Shown here in pieces: positions 24,069 to 35,590 of a stretch of DNA of 64,000 nucleotides. The position numbers and the translations under genes are program-made. The number at the start of each line of letters is the position of its first letter. The stretch's first letter is position 1. This stretch comes from Smallanthus sonchifolius (taxonomy: Eukaryota; Streptophyta; Magnoliopsida; Asterales; Asteraceae): positions 79,607,501 through 79,671,500 of the forward strand of contig CM042028.1 of assembly GCA_023525975.1 (NCBI GenBank), in the 5' to 3' direction. The notes beneath the pieces were generated by a model that ran no database searches, was not told the origin of the DNA, and saw only the letters and a program-made list of their open reading frames with translations.

Positions 24069-24263
24069 CTAGAAATTTTGCTCCGCGCTCCGCGACGGGA
24101 AGCGGAACTTAAACGGTTGAGTTTGTGACATTGACGTGGCTAAGAACAAAAAGAAACGTGGTTAAATAAATTTTGCCCCGCGCTCCGCGGTGGGAGTGGG
24201 ACCTTAAACGGTTGGGGCGGTGATATTAATGTGGCTAAGCATAAAAAGAATCGTAGTTAAATA
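24069..24263 (-). repeat. Helitron-like 3' terminus with a two-unit tandem repeat
   Basis: On the minus strand the sequence ends GCAAAATTTCTAG followed by T, with a GC-rich CGCGGAGCGCGG hairpin just before; CTAG|T after a hairpin is a Helitron 3' end. The adjoining block is repeated: 24070-24166 and 24167-24263 share TTTTGCTCCGCGCTCCGCG-like sequence and (T)TAAACGGTTG, then ACGTGGCTAAG or ATGTGGCTAAG. The 5' end was not found. Confidence 0.55.
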
Positions 24264-24764
24264 CATAAAAGAAACGTATGAAGTTACGTTGAGTCGGTTG
24301 TGGAGATCGAAACATAGATAAAAGAAAGTTAGATAACGATAACGATGTTTTTCAGTTGGTGTCGGTCTCATTCTTCATGGTACCAGCATGTTATCGTCAG
24401 TCGATATAACCCACAATATCTAAAAAATACGTTATCTTCAATATGACTTCGTTTAAAAAAAATTATACCGGGACGTCAAGAAATAAAATAAACAAACAAA
24501 CGCGAAAGTTAATAAGGAAAAATCAGATTATATATACTACAAGGGGTAAACTCGAAACTTTAGAAACTTGACGATGTCAAACTGACATTTTACAAAGTTT
24601 GGGGTGAGTTTTGTCATTTGATCAAATTGAGGGGAAGAAGTGATGCTCCCTCATCTATAAATAAAGAAACTTATGTGGCAAAAGTAAAAAAAAAGATAAA
24701 GTAACTTATGTGTCAAAAGTAAAAAAAAATTAATATTCTTAAGAAGTTGTACTTTAAAGCTTCT

Positions 24765-24812
24765 TAGTAACAGTAATAGTAATAGTAATAGTAATAGTAA
24801 TAGTAAGTAATA
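24765..24812 (+). repeat. (AGTAAT)n microsatellite
   Basis: Six-base unit repeated several times, ending in AGTAAGTAATAGG. Surrounding DNA (24264-24937) is AT-rich and non-coding. Confidence 0.85.
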
Positions 24813-24937
24813 GGATGCAGCACTAGTATGAAAATTTTACATGTATATAAATATATTATATATGTTTCATTTTATACAAATATAGTGTAATCTATTTTAA
24901 ATTAATGATTATAAAGAACCTAAAGACAAGGTCTTAA

Positions 24938-25191
24938 GGGTAAAGGATATACCTTCGCGCGGCCCTCAAGTGAGCCCCTTCACGCAAGAGGGGAGCGGTG
25001 TTTCACGCCGTGATCACCCTCAGGTCAGCTCTCAACCAATCACAACCACTTCTGAAGCCACCTCCCACTCACGCCTCCTTTCTTCCGTGCTCCCTCACGT
25101 CCCCTGACGCCATAGGGGGGCAGTGTTCGTGAAGCTTCTCACGTCGTGAAGCCCCTCACGGTTTCCATCCGTGAGGGTATACCGGATACTC
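24938..25191. mobile_element. PIF/Harbinger-like MITE, 254 bp, TSD TAA
   Basis: TAA (24935-24937) precedes GGGTAAAGGATATACC; the other end is GGTATACCGGATACTC followed by TAA (25192-25194). The two ends are imperfect inverted repeats. A TAA duplication and size of 254 bp fit a Tourist-type MITE. The interior is GC-rich with TCACG/CGTGA motifs and no gene. Confidence 0.65.
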
Positions 25192-25194
25192 TAA

Positions 25195-25670
25195 GAACAA
25201 TGTAGTTTTAAGTCTTTATAGCTTAACCACCAAACTTTTGTAATTTGCAAAGTAGCCTAGCCTTCATCCTTTTTGTTTTTTTCCCCTTTTTTGTGTTGTT
25301 ATTTTTTTAAAAGAAATTTAATTTTCCTTCTTTAATTTAAAGTTTATTTCCTTTATTGAAATGATCTTTCCTTTTCTTTTTCATTTTTTTAACTATTTAA
25401 CTTAAAAAAATTTAACTAAACAGTTTTTAATAATTTTTTAAATGGTTTTTCCCTATTATAATCTAACTAAAATTCTATAAAAAAAAAACAAATGAATCGA
25501 ACACGTTTTCGGCATGTTACGACTATATTATTTTTTGTTTCCTATTTTCTTTGCTATAGTGGGTGCACAGAAAATGATCGAGCATTTAGGTTCTTCGTAT
25601 ACGTGTTTTGATATTTGGGATTGTGGCGAAATTTACTCCCCAATGCGCGCCCGGATTGAGACAATACTAT
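25195..25670. other. T-rich intergenic, no gene seen
   Basis: Runs of T and A up to about 25500. A 75-codon open frame at 25514-25741 has no domain and ends in a Helitron-like terminus, so it is not called. Confidence 0.35.
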
Positions 25671-25703
25671 CCCGCCGCAACGCGCGGGCTTGTAATCAAC
25701 TAG
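25671..25703 (+). mobile_element. Helitron-like 3' terminus
   Basis: CCCGC, eight bases, GCGGG (25671-25688) forms a hairpin; the sequence then runs to CTAG (25700-25703) followed by T. This is the Helitron 3' signature. No 5' TC end could be assigned, so the element length is unknown. Confidence 0.55.
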
Positions 25704-26224
25704 TTACATGTATGAAGTATGATACAGGTGGGATAAAATGAATTTATTTGACATCTTTAAGTTATTGAAATTTTGAAGATAAAACTGTTGAAAATTTATG
25801 AAAAATGATTTTTTCATAAACATAGGAAAATGATTTTCTCCCAACTTAATTTGGATAGAAATAATTATATGTAATTGGTGTTAATATAGTTATTACTTTC
25901 TGGGTTTGTGTTCTTCAGTTCTTGTACGTGAGAGCTTCGCAACGAGCCAACCTATGTCCGAAAGATAGCTAAAATGAATGAGACATTGATACTCAAAGTT
26001 GTGCGTTTGAAAATGTGAAAGCTGTGAAAATTAGAAGAGGAATGGATGAAAGTTGTCCCACATATGAGAGGAGACTAAACTTTGAGTGGTATATAAGTGG
26101 AAGCCTTCTAATGTATTTGTTCACCCTAACTCGCATTGCGTGAATGTGGCGTGCTTGCCACATCGCATTGCGAGACGCCTTTGTATTTTTGAAGGCTAGT
26201 GTGAAGTTGCTACAGATGGCGTCG

Positions 26225-28470
26225 TCAGTTGGGTCGTTTATGAATTACTATCGAAGTCATCAGTTGTTGTTGTTGGGTCAGTCCAAAGTTACTATCAACC
26301 TCAACAATTACTACTGCTCTAGAGTTCATACCAAGGTCATAAGTTGCTACCGACCTGAGGGTTCAGGAATTACTGTCACAACCCATTCGGCGGCGGAATC
26401 ACCGAACGTGACGTGTAGGATTGTTCAAAGGCATCGTGACACTATTGTTGAAATATAAATTTAACCGGTTTCATTAAACTAAGAATTTCAAATACAATTG
26501 TTTCAATTAAAGGAAATACATTGATAAACAAAAGACAAAAATATTTAAATTTGATATCTAAGGCAAAGTCCCTAGATTCCATTTCCATGGTAGCATCAAA
26601 CATCTCCTGAAAACATGTAAAATAATATTTGATCAACAATAAAGTTGGTGAGTTCATACAAGTTTCATACATATAATAATCATGTTTAAAGCAACAATTC
26701 ACATGCATAGACATACTTTACTAATATTCATACAATCTGTAATGATATAGTTCAAACCTATTGTTGACATAGCATACCTAGCATCCAAAGAATACTAGTC
26801 GAAAAAAATAACATAACAAGATCGGGGGCTCCATAAGGGTAACGAAAAGCCGACGGGTGTCAATCCTATAGCGCTACACTTGTTAAGTGCGGTTTTGCAA
26901 GAATTAATGAACTATTGTATTAACAAGTTGTATTTAAGCATGTAGTCAAGTTGTTGTCACATGAGCATGTTAATGAATTGTGTTTGAATAAAGTGTGAAT
27001 CTTGTAGTGTATGGGTTTTGAATATGTACATGTTTTCAAGTCCCAAAGTGCAAAAATGTAAAAGGGGCAAGTATGAAACTCACGGTTTGGCGTGGTAGCG
27101 AAAGGATGAACGGGAAGGTGAAGAGTCGGGAATGCCGGTTAACCTAAAAGGTAACGTAGGCATAAGTTCGGTGGAGAAGAAATAATAAATAATATATATG
27201 CATAATAGTATCAAGTTGGTCATGCATCACCGACGGCGGACCGAAACACAAACCCCTAACTTAGTTAGGAATTCGGATGGTCAAAAGTTAGTATAGTTAG
27301 TAATATATCACTTGAAGTGGCCAAGAGAAAGGTTGGGAAATCCACAAACCTTGTTAGATTTATTTGTAATATTTATGTATAGGATTTGAACACCTTGTGG
27401 CTATTGGATGTCTTATGGTAGATGAACCTATGTTCATCTACTTCATCCAAATACCTTAGCACAAGGCTTCCATCATAGAATTTTGATGGAGGCTTGGTTT
27501 GGTTTTACCACAACTAGAATTAAAATATCCAAACAAGAACATGAAGAAGGATAAATGTTAGTTGAAAGACCATAACTTGGACCTCAAATGGTGATTTATG
27601 ATTTATCTTAGATGTTTACCAAGGTAAACAAATGATAAGATCCTAGAGGTTTATCCAAGAGGGTGAAGGAAGAATTGTTAAGAAAAAATAATAAAGAAAC
27701 TTGAAGAAAAATAAGGTTTTTACCTTATAAAATTCTGCCAAAAAATCTTGGAAGAAATGGAGCACTTGGAGAGATTTGTGAGAGAATTTGGAGGGTGTAA
27801 GGGTGAAGGAGTGAAAGGGAGTGGGTATTTATAAGTGTGGATTAGGGTTTGAGGTATTAAATGAGTTAGTTGGGAGTTGGTGGTTGAAAGGGAGGTGATT
27901 CTTTTTTTTAAAAAGAAAAAAATGAAATAATAATAATAATAGTACTAATGATAATAATGATAATACTACTACTAATAATAATAATAATAAACCGAGCGTG
28001 TATGAACGTGAAACGAGAATATAAATGTAAAAAAAGTAAAACGCGTGTTTGTAATATATAATTTTGTAATATTGCACGTATGATGTTGTCTTGCATATGT
28101 ATAAATGTAATGTATGTTGTAAACATGTAATTGAATAAATCCAATAAATTCATTGATCATAAGTCTCGGGTTACAATGGATTCAAAAATGAAAATACAAG
28201 GGTACAAAATGTAAATAAACGATGATGTGGAAAGTACGGATATTACAATTACTACCGACCTCACTAGGTCCTACTACTTAGGAGATGCTACCGACCTAAG
28301 GGTTTCAAGAGTTACTACCGACCTCACAAGTTCCTACTGCTCATGAGTTGCAACCGACCAGAGCAATTCCTACCGCTATATTGTGACAGAGCATTTCCTA
28401 CTGGTGCATGGTTACTACCGCTCAGTTGCAATTGAAGTGTTACTACCGATGCGTACAATTACAACAGTGA
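26225..28470 (+). repeat. Degenerate ACTACCGACCT tandem array, split by a solo LTR
   Basis: From 26225 to 26373 and again from 28253 to about 28470 the DNA is a loose array of motifs such as TTACTACCGACCTCAC, TGCTACCGACCTAAGG, AAGTTCCTACTGCTC and CAGTTGC, spaced about 20-40 bp. The two parts were one array before the LTR at 26374-28247 inserted. No long open frame crosses it. The region 25704-26224 before it holds nothing I recognise. Confidence 0.7.
26374..28247. mobile_element. Solo LTR, 1,874 bp, TSD ATTAC
   Basis: Begins TGTCACAACCCATTCGGCGG and ends GTACGGATATTACA, with identical 5-bp flanks ATTAC (26369-26373 and 28248-28252). The start sequence is not repeated inside and no gag or pol is present, so this is a solo LTR left by LTR-LTR recombination. 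TGTCACAACCC followed by GGCGGCGGAA resembles starts of Asteraceae gypsy LTRs from memory. A TAATAA microsatellite lies at about 27930-27990. Confidence 0.85.
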
Positions 28471-29187
28471 AGTTGAAACAAAAAAGAATCAATAGTTTCG
28501 ATTGAAGCAATTAAACACAATAAAATGTATTGAAGACGTTTAATGACTATGTTACGTACGCTTAAATTCCGTTGACGTATTAAACGAGTAATTTATGAAT
28601 CATCTTGTGATTCAACCATAACTAAATGTTTTATAGAAATGAATGTATCAATTTCTTTGTATTATTGATTGATTTTAACGACTATTGTAGGAGAATTTTT
28701 CTAATCCAAAATCTCTAGCGGATGATCTTCATGATGCCGGTTGTTAAAGCTATATGCATGCTTGGCCCTAGGATCATACATGAAAAAGGTTACTTTGTTT
28801 ATGAAAGTGATTGGAAAAAGATACATGATTCAAATATGAGATGGAAATTAAGCCCTTTATTAGTACATTTATTAAATTTACTATACAATGTTTTTATATT
28901 GATTCTTAAAAGTTCTCTCTCCATTTTGTAGGAGGGGTATGGCCATGAGTCGTGACCCTGGGTTTTCCCGGATTTTACTCAAGAGACATGGTCTAAATTA
29001 GTCAAATATTTCAAATCTAACCATGTAGATGTTATATGAAATGATATAAATGAACCAATTGTGTTACAATGTAATGTTTGCATCTTTTATTTTAAATGTT
29101 TTTTTTTGTATTATTGATTATTATCTCACAGAAGCCAAATCATTTGTTTTTGTGCATCTTTATCAAAGAATTAACTTGTTATTTGTA
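28471..29187. other. Intergenic, no gene seen
   Basis: A 69-codon open frame at 28722-28931 (MIFMMPVVKAICM...) has no domain I recognise and no splice partner. The rest is AT-rich. Confidence 0.35.
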
Positions 29188-29203
29188 TTTGACATGGGTT
29201 AAC

Positions 29204-29531
29204 GCCAATGAGCTGGTGGTGAAGTGGTAAGGGAGAGACATGATGTTCCTTGTGACCCAGGTTCTCCCCATTAGTTTCTGCGGCATGCAAATGAGGCCTA
29301 GCTCTTAGGCTGATGCACATGAGTTTTACCCACGCCGATCCAAGGTTCGCGCCTCGACTCTCTCTCAAGCCCGGAAGGGGCCGTATTGGGTGAGATTTTT
29401 CCTTGGATGCTCTCCAACTCTGACGCCAAGTGGGCCCGGTTAAGACAACATATTGACCGGAGTTGGACGAGGCTCTCCCATGTGACGGGGGGTGCGACGT
29501 CACAACATTCAATGTTCGCCGTTAAAAAAAA
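29204..29531 (+). mobile_element. SINE-like retroposon with 16-bp TSD
   Basis: Flanked by TTTGACATGGGTTAAC at 29188-29203 and 29532-29547, a perfect 16-bp duplication typical of L1-type retroposition. The body starts GCCAATGAGCTGGTGGTGAAGTGGTAAG (A-box-like) and has ACCCAGGTTCTCCCC (B-box-like), then a long non-tRNA body, ending in an A-run at the 3' flank. About 328 bp, plus orientation. Confidence 0.75.
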
Positions 29532-29547
29532 TTTGACATGGGTTAAC

Positions 29548-30040
29548 AAAAAAATAAAAAGAAAATAATTACAATGAGTTGGTTAAAAAAATTCAATTTA
29601 GAGGTTTATGTGAAAACAACTATTATAAATAATCGCAAAATTCAATTTACGTACCAAACGTTCGACTATTGTATATACATGAATTAATTTAGCCGTCTTA
29701 TTAAACCACTATGAGTAATAAACTTTGAATGAATTTTTAATCTAATAAAGATTTCTTTTTAGTGGCTTTAATAATATATAATAATTATTATAATATAAAA
29801 TATTATATGCAGTTCTTGAAACAAAAATAATTTAGGAATGGACCCAATGACCCCATGTTGGAGGGATAATTAAGGTAGATATGATACCTCCTTTCAATGA
29901 ATTAGAACTTAGTTATTATCATATACAAAATAATTAAAAGGAATAAGATGGTGCAACCAACAAAACAATAAACATCAACTTCAATTAACAGAATTCTAGT
30001 AAAGTGGAAGCCAAGAAATGTACATAATTCTATCTTCTTT
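29548..30040. other. AT-rich upstream region of the WEB gene
   Basis: Non-coding AT-rich DNA, no element recognised. Confidence 0.4.
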
Positions 30041-30130
30041 TATCTCCTATAAATCATTCACATCTCACTTATTTCATCAATCACTTATCTCTTATAAATC
30101 ATTTACATCTCCTTTATCTCATCAAACATT
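30041..30130 (+). promoter_or_regulatory. Duplicated core promoter: two TATA boxes in a 45-bp tandem repeat
   Basis: Units 30041-30085 and 30086-30130 share TATCTC(C/T)TATAAATCATT, then (C/T)ACATCTC and a TCATCAA block. Each contains a TATAAAT box, at about 30048 and 30093. They lie about 115-160 bp upstream of the ATG at 30209, the right distance for the WEB gene promoter and a short leader. Confidence 0.65.
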
Positions 30131-30208
30131 GTAGTGTGTGTTTTTTTATTGAGTGTATGTGGTTTTAGGGTTTTGATTTCTATTTTAAAACGAGCTTTTG
30201 AGGAGGTG

Positions 30209-31359
30209 ATGGAGGAGGGATTGATTGTGAGAGGAAGGGTGGAAAACGATAGCCGACAACCGTTTAAATCAGTTAAAGAGGCTGTCATGTTGTTTGGAGA
30301 AAAGGTTTTGGCAGGAGAGATTTACGCGCACAAACTCAAAGAGGTTATATTGCTCTCATAATATAGTATATATTTTTGAAATTTTATGATTCAGTTATGT
30401 AGAAATGTAGTATCCTTTCTAACATAAGTTAATATTTTCAAGTATACAATAAAATTTTAAGAAGTAAAATCAAATGGGAGGAAACAATATTCGTGTAAAA
30501 CCATATTTTCTCATTCTACTTCTAGTTAAGTCCGTTCATTTTATCAACATACTTCATGATTCGGGTGACATTTTGCTTACAGATGTTACGATACAACAAA
30601 AGGACGATGTTAAGACATTATTCATACTAATATATATGGATATAATATCGTTTTTAAAATACAAAATTGTTAAAATACTTCTAAAAGCGAGGTGAGCGGT
30701 GAAAAATGATTGAAATGGTTAATCCAATAGTTGCATAAATAAACGTTTTCTTATAACATAAAACATATTTTATCATATGTATTTGGGCTGAACTAATATA
30801 TATGTTTTTATTGTGTTAAAAAAAATCTGTTTTTCATTGTCATAGATACGACTGATATATGTTATATAATATACATTGATAGATGGAAAACATTGTAACG
30901 GAAAACAACCCACATGGAACAAAAGCCGCGATTGGAGACAAGAAACAAGCTCTAAGTTCGAAAGACGAGGGAAATTTAATGGCCTATTATCTTATGTCGC
31001 TCAAACAACAACTTGAAGAGACAAAATCAGAACTTGACCAATTGAAGTCAACTAGAGGACCCGATCCAAGTCACTACATGCCCATTGACCCTGAGATAGA
31101 AGAGATCAAATTTATTGATCAAAATCCAAAACCAACTCACGTTATGCCCACGATAGACAAAAGCGAACCTGGATATGATAACATATTTGAATTAAAACAA
31201 GCCGATTCGGTTAAGTTTCAAACTCCTACACCAACCAACGTGATCGTTGAAGCACCAAAGGTGCAAGATAAAGGCTCTTCTTCCTTCAAGATTAAGAAAA
31301 ATAAAAAGAAAACTTTAGTTCCATTACTTAGTGGGATTTTCTCAAAAAGTAGAGGGTAA
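30209..31359 (+). CDS. WEB-family protein (DUF827, coiled coil), 203 aa
   Basis: Two exons, 30209-30343 and 30883-31359, joined in phase 0 across a GT-AG intron. Exon 1 has the family's N-terminal signature: VRGRVENDSR, then PFKSVKEAVMLFGEKVLAGE and YAHKLKE. Exon 2 has a helical coiled-coil stretch YLMSLKQQLEETKSELDQLK at about residues 79-98 and a basic tail ending LLSGIFSKSRG. WEB1/PMI2 relatives act in blue-light chloroplast movement; this short subgroup (At2g17940/At1g75720-like, from memory) has no firm assigned role. An upstream in-frame ATG at 30134 is not used because homology starts at MEEGLIV. It lies 8.5 kb from TRA1, a neighbour in Arabidopsis too. Confidence 0.85.
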
Positions 31360-31668
31360 TCAAGAAATAATTATACTTCAAGAGAGTTTTTACCTTGTCA
31401 CATAAACCCAAGTTTTTGATTTAAAACTTGGAATATCGGTATGATTCACTTCAATTTGTTTGATTCCTTTTAGAGTTTTTAATTTGTGAGCCTCGTGTTA
31501 AAAAATTACGAGACTTACAAAATAAAATAAGCAACCATAACTTTCTCTTACATATTGTTAACTTCTATGTCAATTTCTAAAATTCAAATTGTGTTGGAAA
31601 TTTGTGAAAATTACTATACTAATATTTGCGATATATGAATTATATATATATATATATATATATATACA
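31360..31668. other. 3' flank of the WEB gene with (TA)n
   Basis: Probable 3' UTR and a TA run at 31641-31666, directly at the Helitron insertion point. No gene. Confidence 0.5.
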
Positions 31669-33649
31669 CTAGTGTTAGAACCCGTGTATTACACGGGGGT
31701 TGAATAAAGAATACAATGTTAAATGAAAAAAAAATGACGAATATAATTTCATAAATGAGTAAATATTTCGTTGTATACAATGTTGGATGTTTTGTCAACA
31801 TTAGGCCCAATAATAGACTTTTGGTCCCCAAGCATGGAGCAAACTTTAGCCATTGTTTTTATCAAAACTTCAAAATCAAGGAACAAACCATGTATTCAAT
31901 GACTTAACAAAATCAAGTTGCTAGATATGTAAGAAAACATGAAACTGACAGCAACTCATACAAAATCAAGAAACAAACCATGTATTCACAGTTTTTATCT
32001 ATAAGTAATTACATATATAGTATTTAAGTATTGGTTCATCAAATTAACAAATATCAAAATTTGTAGCAAAAAATCTGACATTTTGTATCCATTTTTTCAT
32101 TCAAGTGTTCCACCAAAAATTGATCTTATTCCATACGACTTGCATCAAAAACTTTATATCCAAATTAAACAATTAAAGAGTTATGCACTTAGCAGGGCTA
32201 GTATGTCACTGAGATAACTCCTAATGTTCTTCTTTTTCAGATATATGAAATTATCCCTGTGTTAAATTGTTTGACGATAAAAAAAACTTACAATATTAAG
32301 TGCACTCGGCCTTATCTGATAGGACTGCCAGAGGCAGAATTGAAGTCGAATAAGCCTCATGCACAAACAATATGTGATCTCCATCTACAAACAACACAGT
32401 TCAATAAAATGCTATAGAACCAATAGAATGTAATCAGTTAAGTCACATAATGATTCATAAATTAACCCACTATTATTTCAATGACAATTAAAAAGTCACA
32501 AAATTGATTCACATATGTAATATGTTGTTATAACGACAGATTAAAAGACGAATATTGGAGTTAAAAAAATCACAAACAAACAACCAGCAAGATCGAAAAT
32601 AGTAGAATACCCTGACTCGGGTCGAGAAATATATTTGTCTTAAGTCATTCTTCAAGAAAGAATGTTTGACCTTCTTTTTCCATTCGACCTACATTATATA
32701 ACTTAAAATGTCAATTTGACATGTAATGGAATTACCTGATTTGATCAAACAATAACTAATAACATGGTTATAAACTAAGGTGATGTTAAATATATGTCCC
32801 TAAATATGCACACATCATGATCCTTTTGGTGTTAAATATGCAAGCAAGAAGATTAAATATATGAATTGGTTCATAGAACACGATTACTAAACATGTTATG
32901 CATGTCATAAATAGGTTAGACATGTTGAATCTGGTTAGACAACTTTTTAACCGTGTCATTAATATGTCGGCCCGCTTATGACCCGCACCTATTTAACTCT
33001 AACATAAGGCAGTTGAAAGTTACCTCTTTAGTCATTTCAAAACCTAGGTCCCTGAAATGAAACAAAATAAAAAAATAATTGTATTCATAATTTCAAAGCA
33101 TCAAATTCCTGTTAATGGTAAAATAAAGTTCATATCTCATTGCATTACTCAATTCATTGGCATCAATGGTGCCTAGATTTATATATGAAAATAATAACTA
33201 ATACAAATTTCTCATGTGAGACTTATGGCCTTGTGAAAATTAAGAAAGTAGCTACATCCATAATTCAACATCTGGCAAAGAACTCTGTCAAAATGCAAAA
33301 TTATTTTGTGCTCAATTCTCACTCCAAGGTCAGCTATGGCTTCTTCCTTCCACTTGGGTAATCTTGGTTCAAACTTAATAAAATTCAACTTTAAAACGCC
33401 AAGTGGTACAGAAATAACAGCTGCATCCGCAAAAAAATGTTTAATTTCTAAAAATGTTTTATGAACAAACCTTTTTTTAAATAAAAAACATTTATAAAAA
33501 CAATTATAGAAATAATAATTATTTAATAGGAGTTAGAGGCGAAAAATAAAAAATAATTAGAAAATAATTAAAGAAAACTTGTGCAATTAATAGGAGAAAG
33601 AGCGAAAAAATTTGTTTTAACAAAACCTTTATTTATTATAGAGTATAGA
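31669..33649 (-). mobile_element. Inner Helitron, 1,981 bp
   Basis: 5' TCTATACTCTATAATAAATA at 33649 preceded by A (33650); 3' CTAG at 31669 followed by T. The same 5' motif, TCTATACTATATAATAAAT, starts the Helitrons at 58133 and 63756, so this is one family. It contains the PAO fragment. Unidentified pieces at about 32280-32400 and 32600-32710 may be further captured exons, but I could not name them. Confidence 0.75.
33240..33436 (-). pseudogene. PAO: Polyamine oxidase (PAO2-4 type) fragment
   Basis: The minus strand encodes ADAAVISVPLGVLK, then IKFEPRLPKWKEEAIADLGV and HKIILHFDRV, the FAD-dependent amine oxidase segment of plant peroxisomal polyamine oxidases. It then jumps to YGCSYFLNFHKA, which in the family lies several residues further on, so an internal deletion plus a 1-base loss has removed the FWPNVEF region. 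Only about 60 of about 490 residues remain. It sits inside a Helitron, so it is a captured fragment, not a gene. Confidence 0.8.
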
Positions 33650-34017
33650 TTTAAGTTTTTTTTTTATAATATTGTTTTTAATATCATAATTAGCACATAC
33701 TTTATTTTACAGAAATAAAAGCATGGCCAAAAAAACTGTAATAAGTGTTGCTAGGGAGCACATAAAAAATCTATTCCTATAACAGAAACTCCATCCATTA
33801 GCGAATCAAAATTAAGCCCTAAACCTAATCAGAGAACCAACATTCCTAAAATAAAATTAAGCCCTAATCCTCTTCTAGCAGCTTGATTTGATCCATTTTC
33901 ATAATCTATTTTCAGAAATAACTCATGTTATTTTTTATATTTTTTTATTTATTTTTTGTGTATTAGAAAAATAAAAACTTTATAGTGAAATAGCATGATG
34001 TTTTGTACCTTAAGTTT

Positions 34018-34321
34018 CCTTAACATGTCTCTTAAAGATGAAAACCATTTACTCTTTTCTTTCACTTGACCCTCAACTGCAAAAGCTGTCAAACAACAAA
34101 ATCAAATAATTTTCTATGCAAATTCTAAAATTTCGGTAACCAATTACAAGAAAACATTAATACCCAATGATCCAACATGCATTGATTTTCTTATTAACTC
34201 GTTTTGAAGTTCTCTTAAAGACTAAAGATTCTTTACATTCTCTACTCTTGCATTCATTTTTCTTCTTCATCATCTCCAATGCCCTTTTTTTCATCAACTC
34301 ATCACAGTCTTTATCATTTTT
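34018..34321 (-). other. Unidentified exon-like fragments
   Basis: After an ATTTTGCAG acceptor at about 34322 the minus strand stays open with a Lys/Glu-rich frame (KNDKDCDELMKKRALEMMKK). A second open piece at about 34080-34010 reads VEGQVKEKSKWFSSLRDMLR and ends at a GT donor. They could be exons captured from a third gene. I do not recognise the family. Confidence 0.35.
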
Positions 34322-34469
34322 CTGCAAAATAAATCAAAGAATATTTTAAATTTAAATTTTCGCAGACACGAAAAATAACTTTTTACAGTTTTCTGTAAAA
34401 TGTAAAATGTTATTAGTATTTTGAAATAAATACCAACATAAAGCAAATATTTAGTCAACTATTTAATAC

Positions 34470-35590
34470 CCATGCGGGATCTCCCAAATGCTCATGTCAC
34501 GTGATGAAAATGAAGCAATGTGATCATTGTAATCTATACCACCAACACCAATAACATCACTTTGATCCACGGGATTATTCAGTGTACCATAAAGCAGGCC
34601 ATCATTTCCAACTGTAGACACCATTATAATATTGCTTGCTGTCAATTCCAACACCTTGTAACATGTCGAAACGGGTTCGGGTCAAAATGGACCATTTAAA
34701 AAAAACATGTCAATAAGAGTCTCACATTCTCTACAAACGGAAGATCCAAGTAATCAGGACCGCCAATGCTCAAGTTTAAAACATCCATGTTGCTTGTGAT
34801 TGCATAATTAAATGCGTCTAAAAACCATGACGTGTATGAAACCTGCAATAAGCTGAGTAAAAACTCATTCTTTAAACAATTAAGCGCCTATTATATACAT
34901 GTAGGGTTCAAAATGAGCTACTCTAATAATAATATGAAAACTATACCAATGATGATTAGTGATTTACGCATTACATGTGGATCTGTAAACACACAAAAGG
35001 CATAAATCTCGATGTCTGGTGCAAAACCAAGACATTCAGCATCTTCACCGGCAATCACTCCAGCCACAAATGTACCATGTCCAAGATTGTCATTCAAAGT
35101 ATCTTCATTCGTCCAATACGTGCGTTCCTGAAATCGTAAAAAACATGAATATTACATTCCTACAACATAAACCTAGCAAATTCAACCAATAAATTTCAAT
35201 ATTAAAACATTAATGTTGCAGAAATGTGGATGATCCGAACGAATTCCAGTATCAAATGTAACCATCCTAACTTTTGCCCCTGTGTATCCTACTGACAAAA
35301 GTGCATCTTCTCCAAACAATGATGTAACTTGTGATTTATGCAAAATAATAATAATAATAATAATATATACATAAAACTTCTTCTTATCAATTAGCACTAT
35401 CAATTATTCAATTAGCAAATAATCGAACACATAAAACTTTGATTAAATGAAACTTACAGGTGATAGAAGCTCTCTTCTCCATTCAATTGTCTGATTCACA
35501 TTATCCTCATCTTCACAAAACGACATGTAAGTAAATATCTTCCTATGCCTTTTCTTCCCATCGGAAATTTGAATCAGAGGGGTGATATTG
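34470..35590 (-). pseudogene. S1P: Site-1 protease (SBT6.1/S1P) catalytic-domain fragment
   Basis: Five exon pieces: about 35590-35458, 35337-35209, 35127-34975, 34842-34726, 34654-34470. They encode SQVTSLFG, GYTGAKVRMVTFDTGIRSDH (catalytic Asp in DTG), NDNLGHGTFVAGVIAG (catalytic His), LNLSIGGPDYLDLPFVEN and IIMVSTVGNDG (oxyanion Asn), ending SIWEIPHG. S1P is the Golgi subtilase that cleaves membrane bZIP factors such as bZIP17/28. The segment with the catalytic Ser, the rest of the about 1,040-residue protein and the true N-terminus are absent, and no exon follows. An RDMS replaces the usual RGMS. Exon 35337 lacks a good acceptor and is preceded by a (TAT)n run. It lies within the proposed Helitron. 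Confidence 0.88.

Noticed and set aside
25514..25741. 75-codon open frame with a possible signal peptide (LYYFLFPIFFAIVG)
   Set aside because: It runs into a Helitron-type terminus and the hydrophobic start is what T-rich DNA encodes by chance.
28722..28931. 69-codon open frame with methionine-rich start
   Set aside because: No recognisable family, poor context, and AT-rich surroundings.
34470..35590. Functional subtilase gene
   Set aside because: The Ser part of the active site and two thirds of the protein are absent and nothing follows in the window.
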